Shown in pieces: positions 26,101-36,800 of a stretch of DNA of 64,000 nucleotides; position 1 is the stretch's first letter; each line of letters starts with the position of its first letter. This DNA comes from Opisthocomus hoazin (lineage: Eukaryota > Chordata > Aves > Opisthocomiformes > Opisthocomidae): contig NC_134440.1 of NCBI RefSeq assembly GCF_030867145.1, positions 9,610,001 to 9,674,000 on the forward strand, read 5' to 3'. Position numbers and translations under genes: made by a program. The notes below the pieces were generated by a model that ran no database searches, had not been told where the DNA came from, and was given only the letters and a program-made list of their open reading frames with translations.

Positions 26101-29100
26101 CCCATCACCTCTCTGCAGGAGGAGGAGGGGGCTGTGGGGATGAAGGACCACCCCGCGGGGGCAGAACAGGCCATGGAAAGTCCAGCAGCTCTGATGCGTG
26201 CCCAGAAGAGACAGAGGATGGAGAGGCACGAGCCCAGGCTGAGTCTGGTTGTCACTCACTGTCCTGCTTGCTCTGGGTCCGCAGCGTGACGTCCTTGCCC
26301 GGCGGCAGCCTCATGAGATACTCCAAGGCCTCCTCGCGGGTCAGGTTCTGGAAACTGGTGTCGTTCACCTGCCGTGGAAAAGCGCTCGGACACGGCCGTG
26401 CCAGCGGGACGGAGGGCATGGGTGCCCGTGGGGGTCCCAGGGACGGCAGTGCCCAGGGCAGGGTGGGAGAGGGAACAGGTCCCTGTCACCCACGTACCCG
26501 CCACAACCCCTGTTAACCCTGGGGAGGGCCTCTGGGCTGGCCGGGGGGGTGCCTGGACCCCGCTGGGTGTTAGCAGGGTGCCGGCAACAGGACCGTCCCC
26601 TCGGGCAGTGCCCACGGAGCCAGCCTGCTGGCTACGGCCCACGGGCACCAGCGCTGACCTGAAACGGTGCCCAGCAGGAGAAATCCAAACCCCGGGGAGG
26701 GGCAGACCCAGAGGGACGGGGCCAGCCGCAGCATTCGGAGCTGCTCCCGGCCCCGGGTACCTGCAGGATCTGGTCCCCTTCCCGGACGCCCTGGCTGTCG
26801 GCCGGGCTCCCCTCCTGCACGCTCGACACGAAGATGCCCACGTCGTTCCCGCCGGCCAGCCGCAGCCCAACGCTCTTCGCCTTCACGAAGCGCACAACCC
26901 TGGAGTCGGCGCTGTACCTGCCACAGGGATGGCGCGGTCAGCCCAGTGGTGACACGCCAGGGACAGCACCGAGGGTCACCGGCCCTGTGCCCGCAGCTCC
27001 CCGTGTCCCCCAGCCTCCCACCGACGCACCCGTCCTGGCGGGCAGCTCGCGCAGCGGGGCTGGCGTGAGGACTGGGGCTGCCGTCCCCCTCCGCGGCTTC
27101 CAGCAGGTCTGCAGGGAAGGAGGCCTGGTCCAGGCGGTGGCGGTGGCTGCGCCGCTGCCGGGGCAGCCGAGGCACCGGGAGACCCGGCGCAGCTCTGCCG
27201 GGGGGTTCCGACCACGGAGACGCAGCAACCCAGAGCCCACGCAGCGCCCTTGGCTCGCGTGGCCTGATCTGAGCGCGCTCACCAGGGCCCCGAGCGTCGT
27301 CCACGAGCGCGTCGGCCGCAGGGGCCCTGTTCGGTCGGCTCCTCTCCCTGGAACAAAGTTGGGGCAGATTTAGGCCGGTCGCAGAGGCAGGCGCTGGACG
27401 GGCACGGGCAGGCGATGCCAAGGGGGCGGCGGAGCAAGCTGGGGACAAAACGGCAGTCCCACCTCCCGGGTGACCCGGCCCCAGGGCGGAGGAGAACCAG
27501 CCCCTCCAGACAGGCAGAGAAGACGGGGAGACCCGACGGGGGAAAGAGGGGCTGGGCAGACGGGGACAGAGTGGGGCTTACGGTGGCGAGCCCGTCCTGG
27601 CAGCAGCCGGAGGTTGTGGAGAGGCCTCAGGGGACGGCGGATGGGACAGTTCAGAGTCGATGTCAGAGATATCTGCAGCGACAGGAGGGGAGATGCGTTA
27701 GGGACTGCCCAGTCCCTGCGCTGCGTATTTGGCCGCTGGCCCCGTCACCGTGTCCCCTCACCGTCCATCCGGGAGCTGTCGCTCTGGCTGTCTTCTACGT
27801 CGCGGATGTTGACCAGGAACTGCCGGTGGTCCCGGAGGACGAGCAGGGTGAGGGTCCCCTCCGTCCGCTCGATGAGCTGCTGGGTGTCAGCCAGGGACAT
27901 GTCCTCGCTGGCCACCCCGTTGATCTGGAGGGGGCAGAGCGGGAGGCCTCAGGGCACTGGCTCCGGGGAAAGCCCCACGCCAACGGGACGCTCCGACTGC
28001 CGCCCTCGGGTCCCTCCGCAGCCCCTCCAGCCCGGCCCAGCTCCCACGGCTTCGCCCGGCTGGGGCTGCATCCCCATTCCCGGCTGCCTCCCTGTGGGGC
28101 CTCATCCTGCACAGAGGAAACAATTTAGCGATGCTAATGAAGTCCCACCCTTAGCTGCAGGGTTCCCTGCCGCGAGGCCGGGGCTGCAGAGACCCGCTCA
28201 GACGCTGCCTGAAGCTCAGCTTTACTTTGACCTTGGCCCAGCGCTGTCCTTCCACGCGCCAGAGCGGTGCTGGGGAGCCAGGCCCCAAGCGCGCCGTGGG
28301 GCTGCGATCTCCCCGAGGTGCAGCAGCTTTTCCCACTGGATTGCTGGGATGAAATCCCTCCCGTTTGCCCTGGCGTGGCTTTGGCCTTGGCTCCCAGCAG
28401 CCATGGCGCTGGCTGGCCCACGTGTGCAAACGAAGCATCTCCCTCCTCCTCCTCAAACACCTGAAGCATCGTTTCACCTGACACAGCCCCAACACCTGAG
28501 CTCCCCGGGCCGACCGCTGTCATGGCGGGGACATGCGCGGCGGCAAGGCACCACGCGCCGTGGGGACAGTGAGACGGATGCGATCCTGCCGTGGCAGCGG
28601 GACGAGCCACCGTCCCCGGCTGAGCGCCGCAGGGCTGCCTCACCCAGCCAGCCGGGCATCACCGGGAGCTGGTCCCCAGAGCCCGCACGTGACCCCAGGA
28701 ACGGCTGGGGAGCTGCCTGCAGCCGAGCTGCCACCCCTCGCAGCCAGCCCTCGGCTCGTCCCCTGCAGTGACACCAGCCAGGGGACCCGCAGGGGTGGGG
28801 GGGATCCCCAGCAGCGCGGTGCGCCCCGTGGGCCCCGTACCTTCAGGATGAGATCTCCCTCCTGCAAGCAGCCGCCCTTCGCCGCCAGCCCGCTCTCCAC
28901 TATGTGCTTGATGAAGAGCTGACTTCCCAGCTTCAGGCCGTACTCTGCACCAGAGAGAGCCCACGGCAGTGCCAGAGCCAGGCAGATGCTGGACCCCCTC
29001 GAGGTCCCCCCTCCCCACATCCCCACAGCCCGTCCTGGCTCCCCTTGGGACCGTAGCAAGCCCCAAATCTGCGTTCTGCAACCCTGGGCTGAGGCCAGGC

Positions 29101-30474
29101 GGGTTCGGTGCACCCAGCACGGCACGCACGGGCCTCTCGCCGCTGCAGACCCTGGCACCAGCCCTGCCATCGCCTCCTCCCAGGGGACACACGGCCACGA
29201 ACGAGACAAGAAGGCCCAGGGACAGAGGGAGCAGGGGGGCCTCACCTTCATCCTGCTTCTGCTTCACCAGGACCGACGTGATGGGCTTCGCCAGGACGTC
29301 CTGGCGTGGCAGCCGCTTGAAGCCCGACACCAGGGCCAGCCCGTTGGTGTCCTCTCCGTGGCCAAAGCCGTTGGCAGAGCGGTGCCGGCTGTAGCCCCTC
29401 CGATCAGAGCCACTGCCAGGGCTCTGCCTCCAGTGGCTGCTGTCCTGGCTTCGTCGCCGGCTCCGGGCCACCGACCTGTGGTGCCGGCGGTCGTCCCGGT
29501 GGTGGCCCGAGCTCCTCTCGCTGGACGAGTCCCCGTCATAGCCCTGGCTGTGGTCCAGGTCGTCCCGGGAGCGGTGCAGGGCTGGATCGGCACCGTGCAG
29601 CCCACAGTCCTCGTCCAAGTCACAGCGCCGGGGGGCGGCAGGGGACGCGGGGCTGCTCTTGCTCGCGGGGAGGTGGACTTTCTTCGATCTTTTCAGTGTC
29701 TGCAGGTGGAAAATGAGAAGGAGAGGATGGTGAGTGCAGCTGTCTCTGCCAGGAGATGTTTCTACCGCAATTTCCAAGCCCCAGACGGGAACCACGGGTT
29801 GTGTGGGACAGGGGAGCTGGGATGGGGACAGGCACAGTGCGGTCCCGTGCGCAACGCTGGCCCCCGTCCCACCGCGAGGCACACTCACGATGTTGGCGGT
29901 CTTGCCACAGGTTTTCAGCGTCTGGATGGCGAAGGAGGACGAGACGTTCTCCATGGAGAGGCCGTTCACCATCACGATGTGATCCTTCCTCCTGGGAGGG
30001 AAAACGCAGCCATGGCTCTGCCCCAGGCGCAGCCCCCGGCCGGGGGAGCTGGCGGGAGGCGAGGGCAGCCGTTGCCCCACGGGAAGCCCGTCCTGGCCGG
30101 GCAGGGTGGCAGCAGCAGCGCTGGCCCTGTCCCAGCAGGAGTGACTCACTGCCCTTCCTGTCCCTGCTGGCATCGAGGATCCCCCCCTCCATGTCCCCAC
30201 ATCCCCATGCACTCACTGGAGCCGGCCCACCGCCGGTCCCCCGGACACCACATCCGAAACGACCACCGCTGTGTCCCCGGTCACCCTGTTGGGACGGTCC
30301 CGACCTCCGGAGACGGCGAAGCCAAAGCCTCGGTGAGCGTCCTAGCCGGGACGGACAGAGGGGGGTCAGGCAGCGCCGGCCCCACGGACCCCGTCCCCTC
30401 CTGCAGCCACCCTGTGCCGTGCTCACTTTGCTCAGCGTCACCGTGTGCTGCTCCCAGATCACCATCTCCTCCAT
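23170..30474 (-). CDS. TJP3: Tight junction protein ZO-3, complete
   Basis: Membrane-associated guanylate-kinase-like scaffold that links claudins and occludin to actin at epithelial tight junctions. Nineteen exons join in frame to 921 aa (human 919): 30474-30427, 30341-30217, 29991-29889, 29699-29246, 28944-28841, 27924-27762, 27672-27582, 27347-27283, 27108-27030, 26917-26761, 26368-26260, 25816-25597, 25276-25080, 24861-24766, 24460-24390, 24311-24006, 23911-23687, 23459-23407, 23269-23170. Order: PDZ1 ([11 protein letters not shown]), Arg/Ser-rich linker, PDZ2 ([14 protein letters not shown]), acidic segment, PDZ3 ([14 protein letters not shown]-like), SH3 ([15 protein letters not shown]), GUK-like ([35 protein letters not shown]), acidic tail, C-terminal ATDV. 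Start [16 protein letters not shown] has a strong Kozak context (CCCACCATGG). The GUK domain is expected to be enzymatically inactive as in other ZO proteins. Exons 27347-27283 and 27108-27030 rest mainly on phase and splice-site fit. Confidence 0.93.
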
Positions 30475-33359
30475 GGTGGGCACCCACCAACACAACCGAG
30501 GGAGGGGGCTGGTGCCGGCCGGCCGGTGCAGCAGCCCCTGCCTGGATGCCGGCGGTGCAGACCGGCTCCGGCTCCTCTGTGCAGCCACCGGCCCCTTCCT
30601 CAATCCCACATCGGGCTGCAACGAAGAGCAGAAGCAAAGCTGAGCCGCAGGCACTGGGGACCACGAGGGTGCAGGGACAGAGCCCCCACGCTGCCCGGGC
30701 ACCCACCGGGGACCAGGACTCGCCGCCGGGACGAGGGACGGCATAATCCTGCACCCGGGCCGCAGAAACCGCCGCAGCTGGGCGGGCTGCAAGCCGGCGA
30801 GCGCCGAGGGCAGAGTCCGGGATTCCACTCTGCGTCACGAGCCATCGAAACCAGCCCGAGCACCCACCCACCAGTGCTCGACACGTGCCCGGGGGGTGGC
30901 TGGGGCTGGGCAGGACCCCGGTGTGGTGGCACCCGCGACCCTCCCCCGGTGCCGGTAGAACCGGTAACAAACGGGAGACCCCAGCATGGCGGTGGGGCTG
31001 GGATCAGCGAGCTGAACTGGCAGGTCCCGTCCCAGCCAGCCGGTCAGTGCCTACGGGCTCCTGGGACACCCAGGAGTGACACGGTGTGAGCCACAGCGCC
31101 AAGCGACCCCGACCGTGGGGCAGCCAGAGCACCCCCTCCCCGGGGTGACGGCTCGTCCGCTGCGCCAGAGCCAACCCCGCTGCTGCCACCGCAGCCCCTC
31201 GCTGTCCCCAGCCGGCTCCCACCGCTGTCCCGTCACCGGGGCGTCCCACGGCAGCAGCGGTCTGGGGCGAGGGGACAGCGCGGGGACGGCGGCAGCTCCC
31301 GCCTCGCCAGCCAGCGCAGGCAGTGCCCGCGGTGCCGCCGAGCCCCGGCCCTGTCCCCCGTCTCCCCCCGGGACCCGGCGTCGGGCCTGCCCCGAGCCAA
31401 AGGCCAAGGCCGGCAGCCGGAGGAGCCGGCTCGGCCGGTTCCCGACAGAAACCAGCCGGCGCCCGCCGTGCCCCGCCGGGAGAGGCAGTACCTGGGCAGA
31501 GCTGCCCGCGGCCCAGCCCGGCGCTGGGCACCGGCACCACGGGGAGCCCCACGCGCCCGGCTCTGCCCCACGCACGCGCCGTGGCCGGCGTCTCCCAGGG
31601 GTTTCAATGCCAAGCGGAGCCCGGGCTGCACCGGGGCAGCTCGTCCCACTGCAGCGTCCCCGATGCGGGGCCGTGCCCAGCCCCGGGTGACACCGCCGGC
31701 AATGCCCACCGCGGGGACAGCAATGGCTGGGGACATTATTCATCGGAGAGCGACGCACCCTGCCCACCCCAGCCTTGCCCCACGGCCAGCCCCAGCACCC
31801 ACACCCTGTTTCCCAACCCCCTCACTGACCGGGGTCCTCAATCCGGGACCCCGATGCCTCGCCGGGATCCCTGCGGGGTCCCTGGTGTTGGCCGGTGCTG
31901 CAAAACCGCTCGTCCCCTGTCTGGTCCCGGCCATGTGGGACCGCAGTCCTGGATCCCCCCAGGAGCTCCCCCAGCCCAGCCCCACCCACAGGGCAAGGGG
32001 CCGATCCTGAGCCCCCGCGCCTGGAACAGGGGCTCTGGAAGCTCTGACCCAGCCGGGGTGTGAATCCGTCGGACGCAGGCAGGTCCTGCCGCCCTCGGGG
32101 CGTGGGGCTGCGGCGCCGGGGTCCAGGACCCCCCCCCCCCCCCGGGATCTTCCTGCCAGCGGGGCAGGACCCCAGGAGAGTCACCGGGTCCTGGAGCCAC
32201 CCAGCGAGGGACAAAGCGTGGCTGGTTCTCCAGCCGAAAGCACGGCTGGGTGCCCGTCGCCAGCCGGGAAGCGGGGCCGCAGATCCCGGGGGAACGGCGT
32301 TAGGCACTCACCGAGCCTGGGATCCGACCAGGAAGGAGCTGAGCTCCCGGGCTGGTGGCAGCGGTGTCACTCCTGGGTGCCTTGCGTAACCCTTTGTGGC
32401 CCAGCTGCTGCCTGCGGGGCGGAAGGAGGGGGAAGGGGGTCCCGGGGCAGCTTCCCGGGCACCGCAGGGGTCACGGGGGGCTGTGCCCCCCACTGTGCCA
32501 GTGGCTCAGCTGCCTCCGCTCGCCCTCCACCCAGCCGTGAGCAGGGACAGGCTCGCAGGGCACTGGGGGTGGCGGTGCCTGGGGAGGGGGCTCCTTCCCC
32601 CCCAGCCTGGCCCTCTCCAGGGAGGTGGGGGGTCTCTGCGTGACCCCCACTGCCCCGTACCCCCAACCCCCCCAGCAGCCCGGCTCGGGAGCTCCAGGGG
32701 GACCGAGAGGCTTCACCCAGTGTCCCAAGAGGGGACAGGGATGGCGGCCAGCCTGGGGCTCCCACTCCGGGGCGAGGTGACCCCGCTGACAGCCGCCGTC
32801 CCCTCTCCCCCTTCCCCACCTGCGCCCCAGCCCAGCGCCGTCCCTCTCTCCGCGGGGTCCCGTCGGGGCAGTGACGGCCACCAGCTCCACGCCTCGGCCC
32901 TCCGGGGGTCGGGCCCCACTGTCGTGGGGGGACCAGCTCCGGCCGACGCCCCCGGCCACCAGCCGCCAGCCCGGCGCCGGGGCCATGGCCCCGCACCCGC
33001 ACCGGGACGCGGGCGAGGGGAAGCCGAGGTGCCCTCCCGGCCGGGGCCGCCCCTACCCCGTTCGGCCCCCGGGGCCGGGGCAGGCCGGCGCGGAGGGGCC
33101 GGCCTGGGAGAACCGGCGGGGCCGGCCGGCGCTGCCCCGCACCCCGGGGCGCCCCCCCGGGCCCGGGGCCGCCAGGTGGGGCCGGGGAGCGGCGGCGGGA
33201 CAGGGGGAGGGGAGGCGGCGCCCGGCAGCGGGAGGGCCCCGGTCCCGCGGGGGGCCGCGGGTTCTCCGCCGCGGCGGGGCCCGGCACGGGGCCATGGGGA
33301 CCGGGGTCCCGCCGCACCGGGGTCCCGCGTCAGGCCGGCCCCGCACGGGGCACCGCGCC
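30475..33359. other. TJP3-PIP5K1C head-to-head intergenic region
   Basis: No coding exon recognised on either strand. It should contain the TJP3 promoter and any 5'-UTR exon, but I could not fix one. Very GC-rich; contains a 15-C run at 32129-32143. The open frames of 100-300 codons are GC-driven. Confidence 0.5.
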
Positions 33360-33834
33360 CGCCCCGCCCCGCGCCGCCGGAGCCCCGCCCCCGCGGCCAT
33401 AGCGACCGCCAGGCCCCGCCCCCTCCATGGGGGCCTGCCGCTCCTTGGTGCGCAGGCCCCGTGCCTCTGCCCGCGCCTTCCAGCCGGGAGCGGTCCCGGC
33501 CCCGGCCCTGGCCCCGGCCCCGGCCCCGATCCCGATCCCGATCCCGATCCCGATCCCGATCCCGGTCCTGCAGCTCGAGGACTATCGCGACAGCCGGCCC
33601 TCGGGTCACGATTAATCGCGGCCGAAGCGGGCCGCTCTACTTCCGGTGTAGGCCGCAGCCTCTTCCGGCCGGCAGCGCTGGGGCGTGTCTAGCCGCGGCG
33701 CCTCCCGCGCTCTATGGTCCGCGCCGTTCCCAGTCTCCTCAGCGGCGGCGGCCGGAGCCGGGAGGAGCGCGGCGGCGGCGGCGGCGGGCACGGGCCTGCC
33801 CTGCCCTGCCCCGGGCCTGCCCTGCCCCGCGGCC
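33360..33834 (+). promoter_or_regulatory. CpG-island promoter and 5' UTR of PIP5K1C
   Basis: Dense CpG, no TATA box, with a hexanucleotide array (33493-33570) and paired ETS-type elements (CTTCCGG near 33649 and 33662) shortly upstream of the start codon at 33835. GGCCATGGAG gives the ATG a good Kozak context. Transcription start not determinable. Confidence 0.6.
33493..33570. repeat. 13-unit hexanucleotide array (GCCCCG)n(ATCCCG)n
   Basis: Thirteen contiguous 6-bp units: GTCCCG, GCCCCG, GCCCTG, three GCCCCG, six ATCCCG, GTCCTG. The two repeat types share one register, suggesting a single expanding array that diverged. It sits about 265 bp upstream of the PIP5K1C start codon, in likely promoter or 5' UTR. 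Confidence 0.93.
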
Positions 33835-36800
33835 ATGGAGCTGGAGGTGCCCGAGGAGGCGGAAGGCTCGGCCGTGGCGGGTGCCGGTGCCATCACCCCG
33901 GAGGGCGGCGCGGGGGGCCTGGACGCGGCCGGAGGTAACGCGCTGCGAGCACCGGGCGGCCGGCACCCCCGGGCGCGTTCCCGCGCGCGTCGCCGTCCCC
34001 CCGCCGGGCCGCTCCCGGCTGGGGCCCCCGGAGTGCCTGGCCCCGTGTCCCGTCTCCCTCTGGCCCGGAGTGGTTCAGCCCAGCTGCACCCCCTGAGAGG
34101 GGCTGAGTGGTACCTCCCGGCCGGGTCCCCAGCGTTGTGCCGGGAGGGGGGCTCGGAGTGGTTCTGCCCAGCGCCCCCCCCCCCCCCCCTCCGGAGTGTG
34201 CCGCCCCCGGGCACCGCGATGTTCCGTCCCACCGCCCCCCCCCCCCATCCCGGCACCCGGAATGGTTCCGCCCTGGGCGCGGGGCTCCCTCGGCTGGGGG
34301 CCCGGCGGCTGCGGGAGGGCGGCCCACCCGCCCCGGGGCCTCTGCCCGCCGGGAGCGGCTCAGCCCCGCGCCCCAGCAGCGCCCGGCTGGCCGGCGGGAC
34401 CCGCGGCCGTGCTCCCCCCTCCTCTGCGGGGGTCCCGCTGCGCTGCGGGGTTCTCGCCGCGGGCCCCCGGTGAAGGCCGCTGTGGGGAGCGGGGAGCGAG
34501 CCCAGGCCTGGCAGCGTCAGCCAAGGGCCCGGGGCTCCCGGGGCGGCAGGGTCCGGCGCACGGGGCTGAGCGCGCCCCGGCCTCCCCCGGGCCCCCTCAT
34601 CATTCCTGGCTCGTTACCGACCCCCGGCCGGGGGCTGCAGCTCTGCGGGTGCCCAGCCCCGCTCTGCTCCCGGGCCGGCAGGTTCCTCCCAGCCGCCCGT
34701 CTGGGCCTGACGCCTGCTCCGAGCTGGGGCTGGGGTCGGGCAGCGACCTCCTTGTCTTCGGGCCTGGCGTGAGGAGCGCGAGATCTCCCTAAAGCCGACA
34801 AACGGCCGCAGAATCCGCGGTTGTTTCGGAGACGTCGTCTGCCGCGCCGGGGGGCTGGAGGTGTTTGGCGGGGTGCTGGGATTCAGCGGTCCCCGGCCGC
34901 CTGGCTCGGCCACTCCGCGCCGAGGGGATGGAGGGGCCGGCTGCGTGTGGCTCGCCTTGCCCGAGGCCACGTTCCCCGCCATGCGGGGCTCTTCTCCGGG
35001 AGCGTTCTCCAGCACGGTGTGGTGAGGCCAGTGGGCTTCCACCGTGTGACGCTGAGGGAGCGAAAGAGAGAACCTCGTGCCGCCGGACAACTGAAATGCT
35101 GTTTACCCTTCTGATTTCTCTGCCGCCTGTGGTGTTTGGGGAGGGTGGAGGATTGGTGCTGAGGACAAGACAAGGTGTCTGCAGGGGCTGGTGCTCCAGA
35201 GGGGTTTAAGCAAGGAGCGCGTGGTTTTTCTTCCCTCTGCAAGTAAATCTGAACTTGCAAACCTGTAGGCCGTCTTACCTTACACTGGTAGTAAAAAAGA
35301 TGAAACGGAGCCAGTAATCTCACCGATGCTTTGATTTTTGGAGTCAAGTTGCTTACTCCTCGCTTGGCTAGTGTCCAAACGGTGTCGCTCGGCCTCAGCC
35401 GCCCTTGCAGCTGGAGCTCCCAGGAGGGCTGGGGACAACGTGCATGATGCCTAACGAGTATTTTCTGGAAGAGAACAAGGCCCGGAGGGCTGGAGGTGGC
35501 TCTTGGTGGGCTGTGCTGCCAGGCTCGAGTCGGGCCATCAGTGTGCTCCCCGGGCCTCGTCGCAGCGGATGGGAATGCTGCACGCCGGAGCGACGTGCTG
35601 GGAGCAGAGGGGGTTTGTGCTGAGCGCCATCCTGCTTTGTTGGCTGTTTCGAAACTGATGGCAACAAATCCAGTTCGGTGTGCGCCGCGCTGGTGCTTCC
35701 GCGGCTGGTTGGGGCAGCGGTTGAGGTGGGGAAGCGCTCCTGACCCACCCGTGCTCCGTGCCGCTTGCCGTAATGCTCGTGCCACTGGTGAAGGATTGCT
35801 GGCGTAGCCACAGTCTGCTCCCTGGCTCTTTGCCGCGTGCTGCGCTCTTACGAAACGAGCATGGCGGGGTTAATCCGGCCCGTGAGTCGTGTCAGCAAAG
35901 ACCTTCCCTATGCGCCCAGTAAATATCGAGAGGGGAGCCGGTCAGTCTGCTGCTGAAACTGGGTGGAGGAGAGGGGCTGAAGGTCAGGGAAACCTTGACC
36001 AGAGATTGGCCTGAGGCATGGAGGGTCTTCTGAAGGGAGCTTTTGGAAGTCTCCTGTATGATTTGGGGGAAAAACTCATTTAGTGCCAGCAGCCGGGCGC
36101 ACGCGTGAACACACAGGCGCAGTCTGTCCATTTCCGAGAACCCAGCTTTGAGGTTTTTAGGAAGTTTTTTAACCCCTGTGGTTGAAAAGGGAGTTTCAAA
36201 ATCTGCCTGGTGTCAGTGTGCTGTGCCTCCTCCCCAAACTCGCACCCTCTTGCCCTGGGCGGGGGCTGCAGGGGGTGTGAGGGGCGGCGGGCTGGCTTTG
36301 GTGCGGGGGCAGAGCTGTCGGCCCGCTGTGCGGCAGCGCGAGGTGCGTGCGGGCTGACAGGCGAGCACCGGGCGCCTTCAGGCTGGGGTCCCCCCACCCC
36401 AGAACCGGCTGGGTGAGGAGAGGGCACGTCACCGCCCCTCTGCCCAGGTGCAGCCCAGAGACCGAGGGCCTGGAAACCCCCTTTTCTCCAAGGGCCCTCA
36501 AGTTACCGGCGAGCTGTTGGTACGGAACTGAGAGCAAAGCTGCTCCCCGCCGTCTCCTTGCAAGGGTGGAAATTCTCAGCGCGCTGGGGAAGTGGAGTTG
36601 ACGTCCGACTTATTTCCATGTCTCCTGTCTGCTGTTGCAGTCTGCCTGTCACTTAGGGCTTAGAGCCTGGGTGTAAGCCTCCAGCGTGTTCTTCAGGGTT
36701 GAGTTGCTCCGCTTTCGGGAGCTGGAAGGGTTTAACAGGTATTTATGCTCTTGTTCACCAGCTGTCTCGCTGCACCCAGAGCTGGAGGTAGCAAAGCGGA

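Noticed and set aside
27109-27282. Longer version of TJP3 exon 27108-27030 using upstream acceptors near 27150-27200
   Set aside because: Those acceptors do not match the phase left by exon 27347-27283, whereas the CCTTCCCTGCAG acceptor at 27109 does.
28986-30746. 586-codon plus-strand frame across the TJP3 5' half
   Set aside because: Antisense to several confirmed TJP3 exons and introns; no recognisable protein family.
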